Shown here one piece after another: positions 12,401 through 22,513 of a DNA stretch of 64,000 nucleotides (position 1 is its first letter; the number at the start of each line of letters is the position of its first letter). The translations under genes were made by a program, and so were the position numbers. The DNA is taken from positions 2,845,558 through 2,909,557 of the forward strand of contig JAXIVH010000018.1 of the NCBI GenBank assembly GCA_036785325.1, read 5' to 3'. The notes below the pieces were generated by a model. That model was not told the DNA's origin. It searched no databases and worked only from the letters and a program-made list of their open reading frames with translations. The stretch comes from Urophycis tenuis (Eukaryota > Chordata > Actinopteri > Gadiformes > Phycidae).

Positions 12401-15400
12401 CCTCTGCTCTTTCAGATCTGTCTAGACATTTGAGGTCCTTAAACCTCGGGTCAAGGGCAGTTGAAATCTTCAGCCATGTAAGGTTGGTTTTGTCTTTGCG
12501 GGTCGTCATGTCGGCACTGAAGGTTTGCTTGGACTTGACAATATATGCTGGATCATCTTCAGAAGTCTCCATAGTCTCCAAGTCTCCAGATGGCATAATG
12601 CAGGCAACACGAGTGAACAGGATACAAACTTTTCACCTCCAAGGAGTTCTGTAAAGTATCTGCAAAATTAAAACAATTGAAAATTTAATTGAGGGACATA
12701 TTCACGTCAAGCTGAAATATGAGATATTGTTAGGCAGCTAAAGCTGAACTAATGGGGTTCTAATGCCTTGACTATAGCCTAGGCTACATGCTCCATTAGG
12801 CCAGCTTATCAGTCTCTCCATACTCGGTCAACATTATGTCAAAATTAGGCTACTAGTTATTTTTCCTATGGACAGCACAAGCTGACCGTAGACAACAGGG
12901 CTATAGTTTATGGGTCAAGTTAGTATCACTAAACTTCTGCTATAAACACTCATACACAAGAGGCATTATATTAGGAAAGAAGAAGAACTACTGATTTGAT
13001 CCCGTGAGGGAAATTTGGTCTTCTGCATTTAACCCAATCGTGAATTAGTGGAACACTCAGAACACAGTGATGGTGAAGCACACAGTGAGGTGAAGCACAC
13101 ACTTAAACCCGATGCAGTGAGCTGCCTGCAACAGCGGCGCTCGGGGAGCAGTGAGGGGTTAGGTGCCTTGCTCAAGGGCACTTCAGCCATGCGCACTGGT
13201 CGGGGTTCGAACCGGCCACCCTCCGGTTACAAATCCAAAGCCCTAACCAGTAGGCCGGCTGCATTGCACAGAGGTGAGTGCACACTGGCTGCTCCAAGCA
13301 GAGAATGTTGTCAGTCTAATCAAAAATGTGGTTTATGTAAATAGGGAATTATTGCATATCTAGGCCTACAATGGAATTTGATCAGAAAATAGTACCTGCA
13401 TGGTTCGAGCAATATCTCCAGTTTCTGAAGTTTCTCCATCTCAGACTTTGTTGGCATGGTAACGTTGTTTTTTTTCTGGGCAAGAACATCTCTCAGTGCT
13501 TCCTGATTTCTTTGCACTCGTTTAATCATCTCTAGAGTGGAATTCCACCTTGTAGGAACGTCCTGAACGAGTGCCTCAGCCTAAAGTCCATGCGCAACTT
13601 GCTGTGTCTTGAGTTCAGCAGTATTAGGTGGGCTGTGTTTGAAGTGGTCAACCACTTTGCCACATTTAGCAAGTGCACCGTCAAATGCACTGTTTTGTAG
13701 AGAGACTGTGACTGAGCGTTGAATGCTATGAGCCGTGCACGGCAGATGTTCGAATGGTAGCTGTTTCGAAGCTGCAATCATATTTCTAGCACTGTCTGTG
13801 TTCAGCGTGCTCACTTTCTCTTCAATGTTCCACTGACCCGCCACATCCATAAAATGACTAGTGCATACATCAGCCATATGCGTCTCATCAGTTCTCATTA
13901 CAGTCAATGCATGTGAATGCAGCTTCCACTCCTGATCGATGTAATGAGCTGTTACTCCACGATAGCTATGATTACCTAGCAATGTCCAATAGTCATCAGT
14001 AAGCGCGACAGAAGCTGTGTTTTCCAAATTCGTAGCTAGTTTAGCCTTCTCCGTGTCATACCACTCGTGTATCCTGGACATGACTGTGGCCCTGGATGGC
14101 AACTCGTACGTGAGGTCACCGGAGGCAATCCAGATAATATCACGGAGACCTTCGTCTTCCACCATATAGACTGGTCTGCATGCTGTGGCTATCCATTTAG
14201 CTATTGCTTGGGTCAGTTTACTGGAGGTCGACGTATCCATCGATCTGCTTCTAAAACGGCTGTCAAGTGTAGTTTGTCGTACGTTACCAGAAGCAGAGCT
14301 CAAGCTGGGATCCGTGTGCTTGGCTTGCAAGTGATACCTCAGACTGGATGTACTTCGGTGATAACTGAGCTCAGCTCGACAAATACTGCATATAACTTTC
14401 GTTTTGTCAAGTGTACTATCTGGCAAAGTTTTGAAAATAAACTTCCCATCCATTATCCCTTCTTTCTCCATAATTCAACTTCTGTGCTGATTCTTTTCAA
14501 TGTGGCTGAACACCCTTCTATGAGACTACCACTTGGCGGCACAGCTACTGTTCATCAGTGTCGCGCGCCCTGTGCAGAACACCTCAATTCCGGTTCATTC
14601 AAGGGGTCAAAGAGAACGTGCGTTAATTGCGTCATTTTTTCTTAATCGAATTAAAATAAGATTGCGTTAACGCGTTATTATCGCGCTAATTTTGACAGCC
14701 CTATGAATGTAATGTGGGCAAGCGAGCGCAACCCTATGTATGTATGTGTGTATTTCAGCCATCAGACATTCATATTGCAGGGTAAGCTTCCACATACAAT
14801 CATGTGTTGTATTTTTTTTTTTTTAAGTGGTTCCGTAATACAAGATACACAAATAAAAACACTTAAACCAACTGTACAAGAAGGAAATAAAATAAGATCC
14901 TGTGGACAAAACGAGATGGGTTGTCCTCCATCCCTTTTTATAGTAAACAAGTGATGTAGGACATATAAGGGTTGTTCTATAAGCGTGTTGTAATCACACA
15001 GACCTCACCTGACTCGTGTCTCAAAGCCTTTTCTTCATGCCCCTCCAAGATGGCGTCCTGAAGCTGTCCTTCGAACCCTCGCTGACGCTGAAGGAGGTAG
15101 CCGACGAGAACAGCGTGGTGGTGGAGGGCCAGTACCGGCCCCCAGAATGCACGGCAAGACAAAGCGTGGCCATCCTTGTCCCCCAGCGCAGCCGAGAGAA
15201 GCACCTCCTCTACCTGCTGCATCACCTCCACCCCTTCCTGCAGAGGCAGCAGCTCCACTACGCCATCTACGTCATCCAACAGGTACACACAGGAAGTGAT
15301 GTCAGGTTACGGAGGATGGACTTCTTCTGTCTTCCCTTCAGAGGGGGGGAGTGCACCAATGGTACAAGCATAGAGCCCTTTCAGACAGGAAATGATGTCA

Positions 15401-18400
15401 TCCAGCAGGTATAGGGTTGGATCCCTTTCAAACAGGAAGACCCCTTTTCAGCAGCTACAGCATTACATGCATATACATGCATACTTCTACTACTATATTA
15501 TATACGTATATTATATAAGTATATATACGACCTTTGGATTGTACTAAACAGTGGTCTTCTGGATGAAAGGCACTGTAACGTTAACATTTCTCAACCGATT
15601 TCAATGTTCAGAGTTTTTGATCAAGGGTTTATGATCTACCTAAAAAAACACCCATAAACAACCAATATATGTATATATAATATGATTAAATATGAACATA
15701 GAGTATAAACAACATCCATTGAAATCCAATGAGAAATGTAAAAAAAAAACAGCTCCCACATTCGCTGGCATTTGTTTACATGCCAGTCTTGCCCTCTCAA
15801 ATATGGCGGCAGCGTTGACTTTGTCACCTATGGCGTATGATCATCGGAACACCCACTGGGAGCAATAACCATGCAGGTTATTCTGGTGGGGAGACTTTCA
15901 CATTGTGGGCAGTAACAACAAAGGAAGGGGGAGTTACCATTGGGGAGATCTATGGCAGGAGAGGCCAAGTGCATTTGCAACACACGGAGGGGCGGAAGGG
16001 GACAAGTCTGCAAGGATGCAGGACGACCAACTACAGTTGTATTGCAGATGTTGACTCACATACACCTTTTAATTGGAGAGATGACGGGCGCCATCTCTGG
16101 TTGCAGTAAGGGGCGAATTTATACAAAGGCCATTTGAAATGAAGTATTTGTCCACGCCACTGGCCTTGTAGCGAAACGCAATGCCGTGCATTTATTGTGT
16201 GTTTGCTTGTCGTGAAGGCAGGCGAAGCTACATTCAACCGTGCCAAATTGCTCAACGTGGGTTACCTGGAGGCCCTGAAGGACCACGACTGGGACTGCTT
16301 CGTCTTCCACGATGTGGACTTGGTTCCCGAGAACGACCGCAATCTGTACATGTGCGACAACCAGCCCAAACACATGGTGGTGGGCCGCAACGCAACGGGC
16401 TACAAGTATGTGTCTACAGGCATGCCATGCTGAGGCCAGCACCAAATGTCTTTCAGGAAGCCAATTATACATATTTTACATATTTTACATTTTTACAGTA
16501 CACAGCTATTTGTTTAATTCCGGTTATGGAACTATTTCTTCCTGTGTTGCGGTTGCTGGGCTATGTTTATTATGTAAAGATATGAAACGTGAAAAACGTG
16601 CTTCTAGGTTGCGTTACAAAGGCTACTTTGGAGGAGTGACGGCTCTGACCAAAGACCAGTTCAGACGAGTGAACGGATTCCCGAACACCTACTGGGGCTG
16701 GGGAGGGGAGGACGACGACCTACGCATCAGGTCAGCCTAACCCTCGCTCGCCACCACCGCCTCATTACGCAAAGAACACAAAACAGACAAAGAAGCCGCT
16801 GGCCGCAACTCAAAACTACGACCAGAGACGTCGTTTCATGGCATGAAGCAAAGTTGCATCATGGGAGTCGTTGTCCTTACCACCATTGCTGATGAAAATC
16901 TATGTGATGCAACTTGGGCAGAAAACATGCTAATGGACCCTTCCCCAGTGTTTCCTCTAGGATTTTTTTTCAGCTGCAGGGGGCAGGCTTTCCGGGGAGC
17001 CGTGGCGGTGTAAACAAATGACACAAAAAAAAATATTTGGGTCGGTCCTAAATTGACAGGGTCGGTCGGGTTACGGCAAACCGAAATAATCCGAAAGGAT
17101 TTTTTCGAAAGGATGGCCCGAGCAAGATGGTTATCTGTAGTTTACCTTAGTGCTCGCAAGTACCGAACAGGACTCTGCTGTGAAGGTGGAGAGATGCGGC
17201 GGTGGTGTATTTGGGTCAACAATTAAAAAAAGAAAAGAAAAAGAAATTGGAGTGGCAGCTAGGATTAAGGAGTGATGGGCCGCCACTCCTAAATGAATGT
17301 AGAGGAAACACTGCTTCCCCATACAATAGCCTCACTAAAATGCACACAATGGAGACGTCTCATGTTCCAAAATGTACTGTCTGTACTTGTACTTGTACAT
17401 GTACTTAACTGTGTTAAGCAGATTTGGCACTACGTTTCAAAATGTACTGTCTGTACTTGTACTTGTACATGTACTTAACTGTGTTAAGCAGATTTGGCAC
17501 TACGTTTCAAAATGTACTGTCTGTACTTGTACTTGTACATGTACTTAACTGTGTTAAGCAGATTTGGCACTACGTTTCAAAATGTACTGTCTGTACTTGT
17601 ACTTGTACATGTACTTAACTGTGTTAAGCAGATTTGGGACTAAGTATAACTGTTTATTGTTGGGATGGTCTGAAGTGTCTTGTTACTTTTATTATTGATA
17701 GTACTATTGTTATCATGTTGTTTGTGTTATTATTGTTAATGTGTGTGTGTGTGTGTGTGTGTCAGGGTGGAGCTGCAGGGCATGAAGATAGTGCGTCCTT
17801 CGCCCGAGGTGGCGCGCTACACCATGGTGTTCCACAAGCGGGACAGCGGGAACAAGGTCAACAACGACCGGTAGGCAGCCTGAAGTAGGCCTTTCTCCTC
17901 CCAGGGGGCTAGCAGTGCAGTCCTAGGTCAACCACGACCGGTAGGCAGCCTGGAGTAGGCCTTTCTCCTCCCAGGGGGCTAGCAGTGCAGTCCTAGGTCA
18001 ACCACGACCGGTAGGCAGCCTGGAGTAGGCCTTTCTCCTCCCAGGGGGCTAGCAGTGCAGTCCTAGGTCAACCACGACCGGTAGGCAGCCTGGAGTAGGC
18101 CTTTCTCCTCCCAGGGGGCTAGCAGTGCAGTCCTAGGTCAACCACGACCGGTAGGCAGCCTGGAGTAGGCCTTTCTCCTCCCAGGGGGCTAGCAGTGCAG
18201 TCCTAGGTCAACCACGACCGGTAGGCAGCCTGGAGTAGGCCTTTCTCCTCCCAGGGGGCTAGCAGTGCAGTCCTAGGTCAACCACGACCGGTAGGCAGCC
18301 TGGAGTAGGCCTTTCTCCTCACAGGGGCTAGCAGTGCAGTACTAACGCTGCGGTAGTTTGGGTTTTTTTTTTTTACAAAAAGGTGCTTTTACCTCGATCC

Positions 18401-19094
18401 AAATTGTTTTCCGAGATCAACATATTAATATGAAATCAAGGAGCTTTTTGATACTTATTTGAAAATTTTGCACCTTTTCTCCATGACAACTGCATAATTC
18501 CAGGAGAACTGTTGAAAAAGCATTTAAAGTGAATGGCTCTTTGAAAGGGTGTACTTGCTATTATATTCCATAGGAGTAGGCCTGTCTCAAAATCTTCAAA
18601 AGTAGTTATTGAGACAGGCCTATTCCAATGGCGCCTATCCATCTAGTGGCCATCTTGGTTCCAGATGGGTGGGGGAAAAAGTCTGGTTGGGGAATGCAGG
18701 CTCGTGTTGCCTTGGCTTTGACTTGGACTACGTGGAGCGTAGGCCAAGTCGGTGTGAAATTTCAGTCAAAATACAGCCAGATACAGATACAACGTTGTAA
18801 TTTGTAACACAATATGATATTGATATACGATATAAAACAGGATACAAGGTGCCCCAGTGGGCACATTTGTACTTTGCACATGGGAAGCTAGAGACAAGCG
18901 GTGACCTTTTTAAAAAAAAAAAGTGACCTAAACTCCTCCCACCATGTCGTGCCAGGATGCGGTTGCTGGGGCGAACGCCGCAGGTGTGGCGCAAGGACGG
19001 CCTGAACAGCTGCTCCTACAAGACTCTGTCGGTGGACAGGCGGCCTCTCTACGTCAACATCACGGTGGATATCGGCACGCCGCCCCAACACTGA
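9491..19094 (+). CDS. b4galt4: Beta-1,4-galactosyltransferase 4
   Basis: Golgi type II membrane enzyme that transfers galactose from UDP-galactose to terminal GlcNAc on glycoproteins and glycolipids. Coding exons are 9491-9755, 15050-15282, 16218-16405, 16608-16730, 17766-17870 and 18956-19094, joining in phase to 350 aa, close to the vertebrate length. A short cytosolic start (MGFCPSML) leads to a membrane anchor at about residues 15-31. The catalytic domain shows YRPPECTARQSVAILVPQRS, LHPFLQRQQLHYAIYVI, FNRAKLLNVGYLEAL, the metal-binding DVD in FHDVDLVPEND, GYFGGVTAL and the WGWGGEDDD acceptor/metal loop, ending YVNITVDIG. B4GALT4 is preferred over B4GALT3 by the LEALKDHDWDCF and KHMVVGRNATGYK segments. 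The first coding intron carries a hAT transposon. Both splice sites of the exon at 17766-17870 lie inside repeats. The paralogue call is slightly less certain than the family. Confidence 0.94.
11043..11185. repeat. Imperfect tandem duplication inside the hAT element
   Basis: Two copies of about 70 bases, each containing gtggaac, aaaaacaaaa, ttctgatatggat and tgaaagtag-like words, lie at about 11043-11108 and 11117-11185. They fall between the transposase end and the transposon terminus. Confidence 0.7.
11598..12288. mobile_element. MITE with TCA target duplication, nested in hAT
   Basis: It has terminal inverted repeats AGCCTAGTTTATACTTC (11598) and GAAGTATAAACTAGGCT (ending 12288). The 3-bp sequence TCA flanks it at 11595-11597 and 12289-12291. 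It has no coding capacity. The right half is rich in GACGGAG/CTCCGTC subrepeats. A 3-bp duplication suits a PIF/Harbinger-like element, but that assignment is inference. Removing it and one TCA rejoins the transposase reading frame. Confidence 0.88.
12970..13268 (-). mobile_element. tRNA-derived SINE inside the hAT transposase intron
   Basis: Read on the minus strand, a pol III A-box-like word (TGGTTAGGGC) near 13250 and a B-box (GGTTCGAACCC) near 13205 are followed by the fish SINE word TGCCCTTGAGCAAGGCACC. The element ends with TTTCCCTCACGGGATCAAA near 12995, a tail resembling the TTTATTGATCCCTGAGGG motif elsewhere in this window. No acceptor stem is seen, so it is not a functional tRNA gene. 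Ends are approximate. Confidence 0.75.
16947..17312. mobile_element. Non-autonomous hAT element in b4galt4 intron
   Basis: The ends are AGTGTTTCCTCTA (16947) and TAGAGGAAACACT (ending 17312), a typical hAT terminus. The flanking 8-bp words ccttcccc (16939-16946) and gcttcccc (17313-17320) match at seven of eight positions. It has no open frame of note and lies in the intron before coding exon 5. Confidence 0.85.
17366..17645. repeat. 70-bp minisatellite, four copies, b4galt4 intron
   Basis: The word AATGTACTGT recurs at 17371, 17441, 17511 and 17581, giving an exact 70-bp period with almost no divergence. Each unit contains several GTAC words (acttgtacttgtacatgtac). Open frames through it are artefacts. 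Confidence 0.96.
17739..17763 (+). repeat. (TG)n directly before the b4galt4 exon 5 acceptor
   Basis: About twelve TG units end in tcag, the acceptor for the exon that starts at 17766. There is no ordinary pyrimidine tract between the repeat and the AG. Confidence 0.9.
17856..18340 (+). repeat. 70-bp minisatellite containing the exon 5 splice donor
   Basis: Seven tandem units have an exact 70-bp period. The first begins inside coding exon 5 of b4galt4. The junction GACCG|GTAGGC occurs at 17870/17871 (the genuine donor) and again at 17940, 18010, 18080, 18150, 18220 and 18290. Each unit also holds an acceptor-like CCTTTCTCCTCCCAG 36 bases before the donor. Copies are nearly identical. The exon copy reads aacaacgac and the others aaccacgac, and the last unit is slightly diverged. 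Confidence 0.97.
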
Positions 19095-21605
19095 CCTCCG
19101 GCAGCCGACCGCCGTCGTGCAGCCGGCTTTCCTGGCAGCCCGGACTTAAAGGTTCGATCCCCGGGCTTTGTGGTGGTTGAGGTGCCCCACGCCCATGAGC
19201 AGGGCACCCGCGCCGCCAAGTGCTCCCCGATGAACTGGCCGGGGGTTCTGCGCCGTTGACAGCCTCCCTGGTGTGTGAGAGTGTGTGTGAACCGGCCAGA
19301 ATGTGATGCACCACATCCTTCAGAATGCCCTCAGGGATGTGTACTATTTACTTCATGCACATTTACTTTGCGGGATATGGAAACTGGAATTGGAAGTCCT
19401 TCTCGGGCCGACCCCCCAGAGGGTGACGCATATTTGTCATTCATTTTGTATCCTGACGGTTCATCATATCGCCATCGCCTTATACCTTCTTCATGTTTCA
19501 CAGCCTCACGCCTGGGGTCGTTCTCTGTGCCATCTCTGTTGGTCTATGCACTTTACAGCATTGCCCAACAGTGGACAGGGCTAGCTTTGGGCGTAGCCTA
19601 GCCCTAGCTATGTTGAGGCGGTGAGTCCGTGTGTTAGCAGGGCTAATGTTAATGCTAACCAGATGCATAGATTTGGCTGTACTTAATGAAAGATATTGGT
19701 ACAGAATAATCGTAGAAAACTGAATGGTTTTCACATTCCTTCACACATTTTATAGCTTGCAACATCTTTTTAGTTACATTTAGTGTGTTTTTGCTTGTGC
19801 ATAACTTATTCTACATGAAACGTTACGTTTGATATATTTTCCAGATATAATAATTGGGGCTATGTGAGCAGAGAGCCAGGAACCATTAGGGTTGAAGTCA
19901 ACAAGGGGAAGCTTGTCGATATTTAAGACACTGGAAAGCTAATATAATTAATAATTAAAGTGTTAATCTTAGAGTAATGATGCCCAATATTTCTGATTTG
20001 GGCCTACATTGTCTTCTCTGGTACCTGCTAATCTAACTGCATCCATACAAAGCTAATATCACTGAGCATAATTCAACACAGGCTAAAGCATCAGATGTTA
20101 ATGATGAGCCATTTTATAATACTAACAATCCATATCCTTTTTGTAAAGCTGATGAAGATGTATTTTTATTTTTTATTTTTTAAGTATTGGTGATGGACCT
20201 GGAGTTGATTGGGAATGGTAACTATTTGAAACTACATTTAGCATTAGTAACAACTGTTAAAAAAAGTTGTTAAATTTAAACATTTTATTACTTTTCATTT
20301 TTACACTGTGATCTTTTTGTAACTTCCTCTCCCTGAAATGGTCTATCCTCAACTGGTTATGATAATGACGTTTCACAGTGAACAACCAACATGCCTTATT
20401 TTAAGTAATCACTGCATGCTGTAGTAAACTCATTGATACACACGCATGCATATGCCATCATTTCAACAATGATGGGATAATGTATTGGTGTCTCTGTGTG
20501 GCTGTTTTGCGTAACTATGTAGTTCCAACATACCGCATCATCGTGACAAGTACTGACTAATGTATGTGATAATTACCCCAAAGCGCACTGTTTTGGGACA
20601 AAAACACAGTCCACTTCACACAAACACAGCCCAAACACAGCCCCAAAATCACTTCATTCGTGCTGTGTGTGCTTTGCTCTGTTAAAACAACACGACTCTA
20701 TTTATTGTTTGGGTGCATTACAAATATGAACCGACATTTTCCCTCCTTGTACTTTAACTTAATCCCCTGCTTTGTAATTCAATGATTAACTACTGAAAAA
20801 GGGTTTCATCAAGGCTATACTACATGCCAGTGCATGTATACTACATGCTAGTGCTTCATTTAGAAATCACCCAAGCTTTGTCAGTTGTTTCAAAGATCAT
20901 TGGTTAATTTGTATGTGCCTAAATCTTTTAAAACTGGACATTGTTCTGATTTTGGGCTGTAACCAGTCATTTAATTAAGGATTCATATGTGATTGATGTT
21001 TTGTTTTTTTAAATTGATCATGTTGTGTTTGAAATTTCATAAATAATAGCCAAAGAAAGTTAGCTCTCTTTGTCTGATGAACAGCCAAAGAAAACACACA
21101 ATGGTAGCCATTTTGTAATAATCAGAAGGCCAAGCACCTGCATTTCCTGAGCGATAATCAGCAGCAAATACTTGGTACTTTTACTCGATGACCGTGGTGA
21201 TGGCTGGATGAATCACCTTTACTCTTGACGTCTGCCTTGGCCGGCTTAACTATCTTAATTATCCACAAATAGAAACCAGTGGTGGTGTAATACTCATCTA
21301 TAGTCGACTAACCATTTCATGTTCTCATTGCCATTAATAGCCAATTTCATGATTGTACCATTCTAACTAGATCAAATGTAGCATTGTTTACCCTTATGGA
21401 GTTTATTTTGTATTTTATTTTCATATATATCCGGAACTGATGTGAATGTAAAAAGAACTGGAACTGTGTGTGGGAATCTGGGATCTGGAATGTTTGGGTG
21501 ATTTTTTGTTTGTTTGTTTATTGTTATGAGATGAAAAAAAGAAAAGAAAAGGGACCTTGTGCATTCAAATACAAATAATGAAATAAATACTTGATTTCAA
21601 AACTG
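19095..21605 (+). other. b4galt4: Probable b4galt4 3' UTR
   Basis: After the TGA at 19092-19094 there is no further coding sequence for this gene. The first convincing poly(A) signal is AATAAA at 21582-21587, followed by a GT-containing stretch. This gives a long 3' UTR of about 2.5 kb. An earlier end using a weaker signal cannot be excluded. Confidence 0.5.
19120..19310 (+). mobile_element. SINE-like remnant at the start of the b4galt4 3' UTR
   Basis: A B-box-like GGTTCGATCCCC lies at 19151, followed by words typical of fish SINEs (ggtgccccacgcccatgagcagggcac, then aagtgctccccgatg). It ends in a gtgtgtgag region. It begins within about 30 bases of the b4galt4 stop codon. The ends are approximate and the identification is by motif only. 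Confidence 0.5.
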
Positions 21606-21765
21606 TTGTGTCGACTTGTTCAACTGATTGACATTACTCAGTCACTGCCCCAAATACAAGACAGGAAAAGTCACTTTAAACTTTATGCCTTTCTTTTTTT
21701 AGAGGCTCTGTGTACTCAGCAGCAGCTAGCAGTGAGGCTGCAGGATGCGGCTGACTGAACCGCCT
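21606..21765. other. Intergenic sequence downstream of b4galt4
   Basis: Short unique sequence in which I see nothing recognisable. Confidence 0.4.
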
Positions 21766-22513
21766 GTTTAAAGTGTCAGTAGGCATTTCCATTTTTTGTG
21801 GAAAGGCAACATGCATTTTAATGGAAGCCGAGAATGACTTTTGATGGATTCAGCCCACAGGTAAATCGGTTTAACCAATCACAGTCGGGTATCTCTGTCA
21901 CCGTCGCCATGGACACCATACGTGTTGTCGGACATGGCAGACATAACAGTTTATTTGTTTCTCAACACAGTCTTCTTATTGCATCCACAGTAGTAAACTA
22001 CACACAGACCTATACAGTCTTAATCACTATCTGTTGTATGTATTGATCATTCATATCGATAGCAGTCGGTGCTACAAGCCAATGTTTACTTGCACTGCAG
22101 TAAGTGAATATGGGTTGCCTTTGATAACAAGGAATCAACCTTACAAGCTAATGTCTCCAAAACATGTGTGTATGGATCTGCTGAGCTGGCAGTTGATTTT
22201 GATGACCACGTTGGAGAAAGGGTTAAGTTTCAAGATCACGTTTCATGTACAACGTCGTTCTCAAAAAGCTTTTTTTTAAATAAATATATAAATTTTATAA
22301 ATATAAATCTCTCTGGAGTCGTCTGTCCAGTATGGGCTCATGCAGAAACATGGTGGTGCCCGTGGAAGAGGACCTGCTTCATAAGCAACAAAAACACAAC
22401 AATTCTTATATTCATTGGATTTTAAACTAACTAAAACCTACAGCTGAATATTCAATTCCATTTCTCCCAAGTCTGCCGGACGTCACTAAATTCTGTGCAC
22501 TGCACCTTTAAAC
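21766..22513. mobile_element. Non-autonomous DNA element (GTTTAAAG termini)
   Basis: Inverted ends are GTTTAAAGTG at 21766 and CACCTTTAAAC ending 22513. Read from the right end, the sequence starts with a GTTTAAAGGTGCAGTGCAC pattern and holds the words accatgtttctgcatgagccc, which I recognise as a common fish repeat. There is no coding capacity. The family and exact ends are not certain. Confidence 0.55.

Larger units (their letters stand above)
11305..14471 (-). pseudogene. hAT transposase (BED zinc finger), broken
   Basis: The first part, 14471 down to about 13399, starts MEKEGIMDGKF, has a BED-type finger (CSICRAELSYHRSTSS then HLQAKH), the SVALTDDYWTLLGNHSYRGV block, the CTAHSIQ motif and PTRWNST. 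A TAG stop at 13581-13583 interrupts it in frame. A GT donor after PC at about 13398 and a TTTTGCAG acceptor near 12670 fit a transposase intron, after which YFTELLGGEKF and LVLPALCHL continue. A frame change follows near 12600, then STALDPRFKDLKCL. A MITE splits the gene at 11598-12288. Beyond it lies the C-terminal hAT dimerisation region (CPLEWW, LACLAKKYLATTATYVPCERLFS), with another frame change before the end near 11305. At least one stop, two frame changes and one insertion make it inactive. Confidence 0.88.
10767..14702 (-). mobile_element. hAT superfamily DNA transposon, degenerate, with nested insertions
   Basis: The ends are inverted: AGGGCTGTCAAA at 10767 and TTTGACAGCCCT ending at 14702, each followed inward by diverged AT-rich sequence with ATTAATCGC or GCGTTAACGCG motifs. 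A short direct repeat, ATGAAT, lies at both edges, but I could not fix a clean 8-bp target duplication. It contains a broken transposase gene on the minus strand, a tRNA-like SINE in what looks like the transposase intron, and a MITE inserted in the transposase C-terminal coding part. The whole block sits in the first coding intron of b4galt4, opposite to the host gene. Confidence 0.88.

Noticed and set aside
13180..13268. Possible tRNA gene on the minus strand
   Set aside because: A- and B-box words are present but no acceptor stem or cloverleaf, and the sequence continues as a SINE body.
10759..14710. Clean 8-bp target duplication for the large hAT element
   Set aside because: ATGAAT occurs on both sides but is offset by a base relative to the symmetric ends; I could not define an exact 8-bp duplication.
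17293..17618. Repetitive open frames encoding CTCTCT/YLYLYM
   Set aside because: They are translations of the 70-bp intronic minisatellite.
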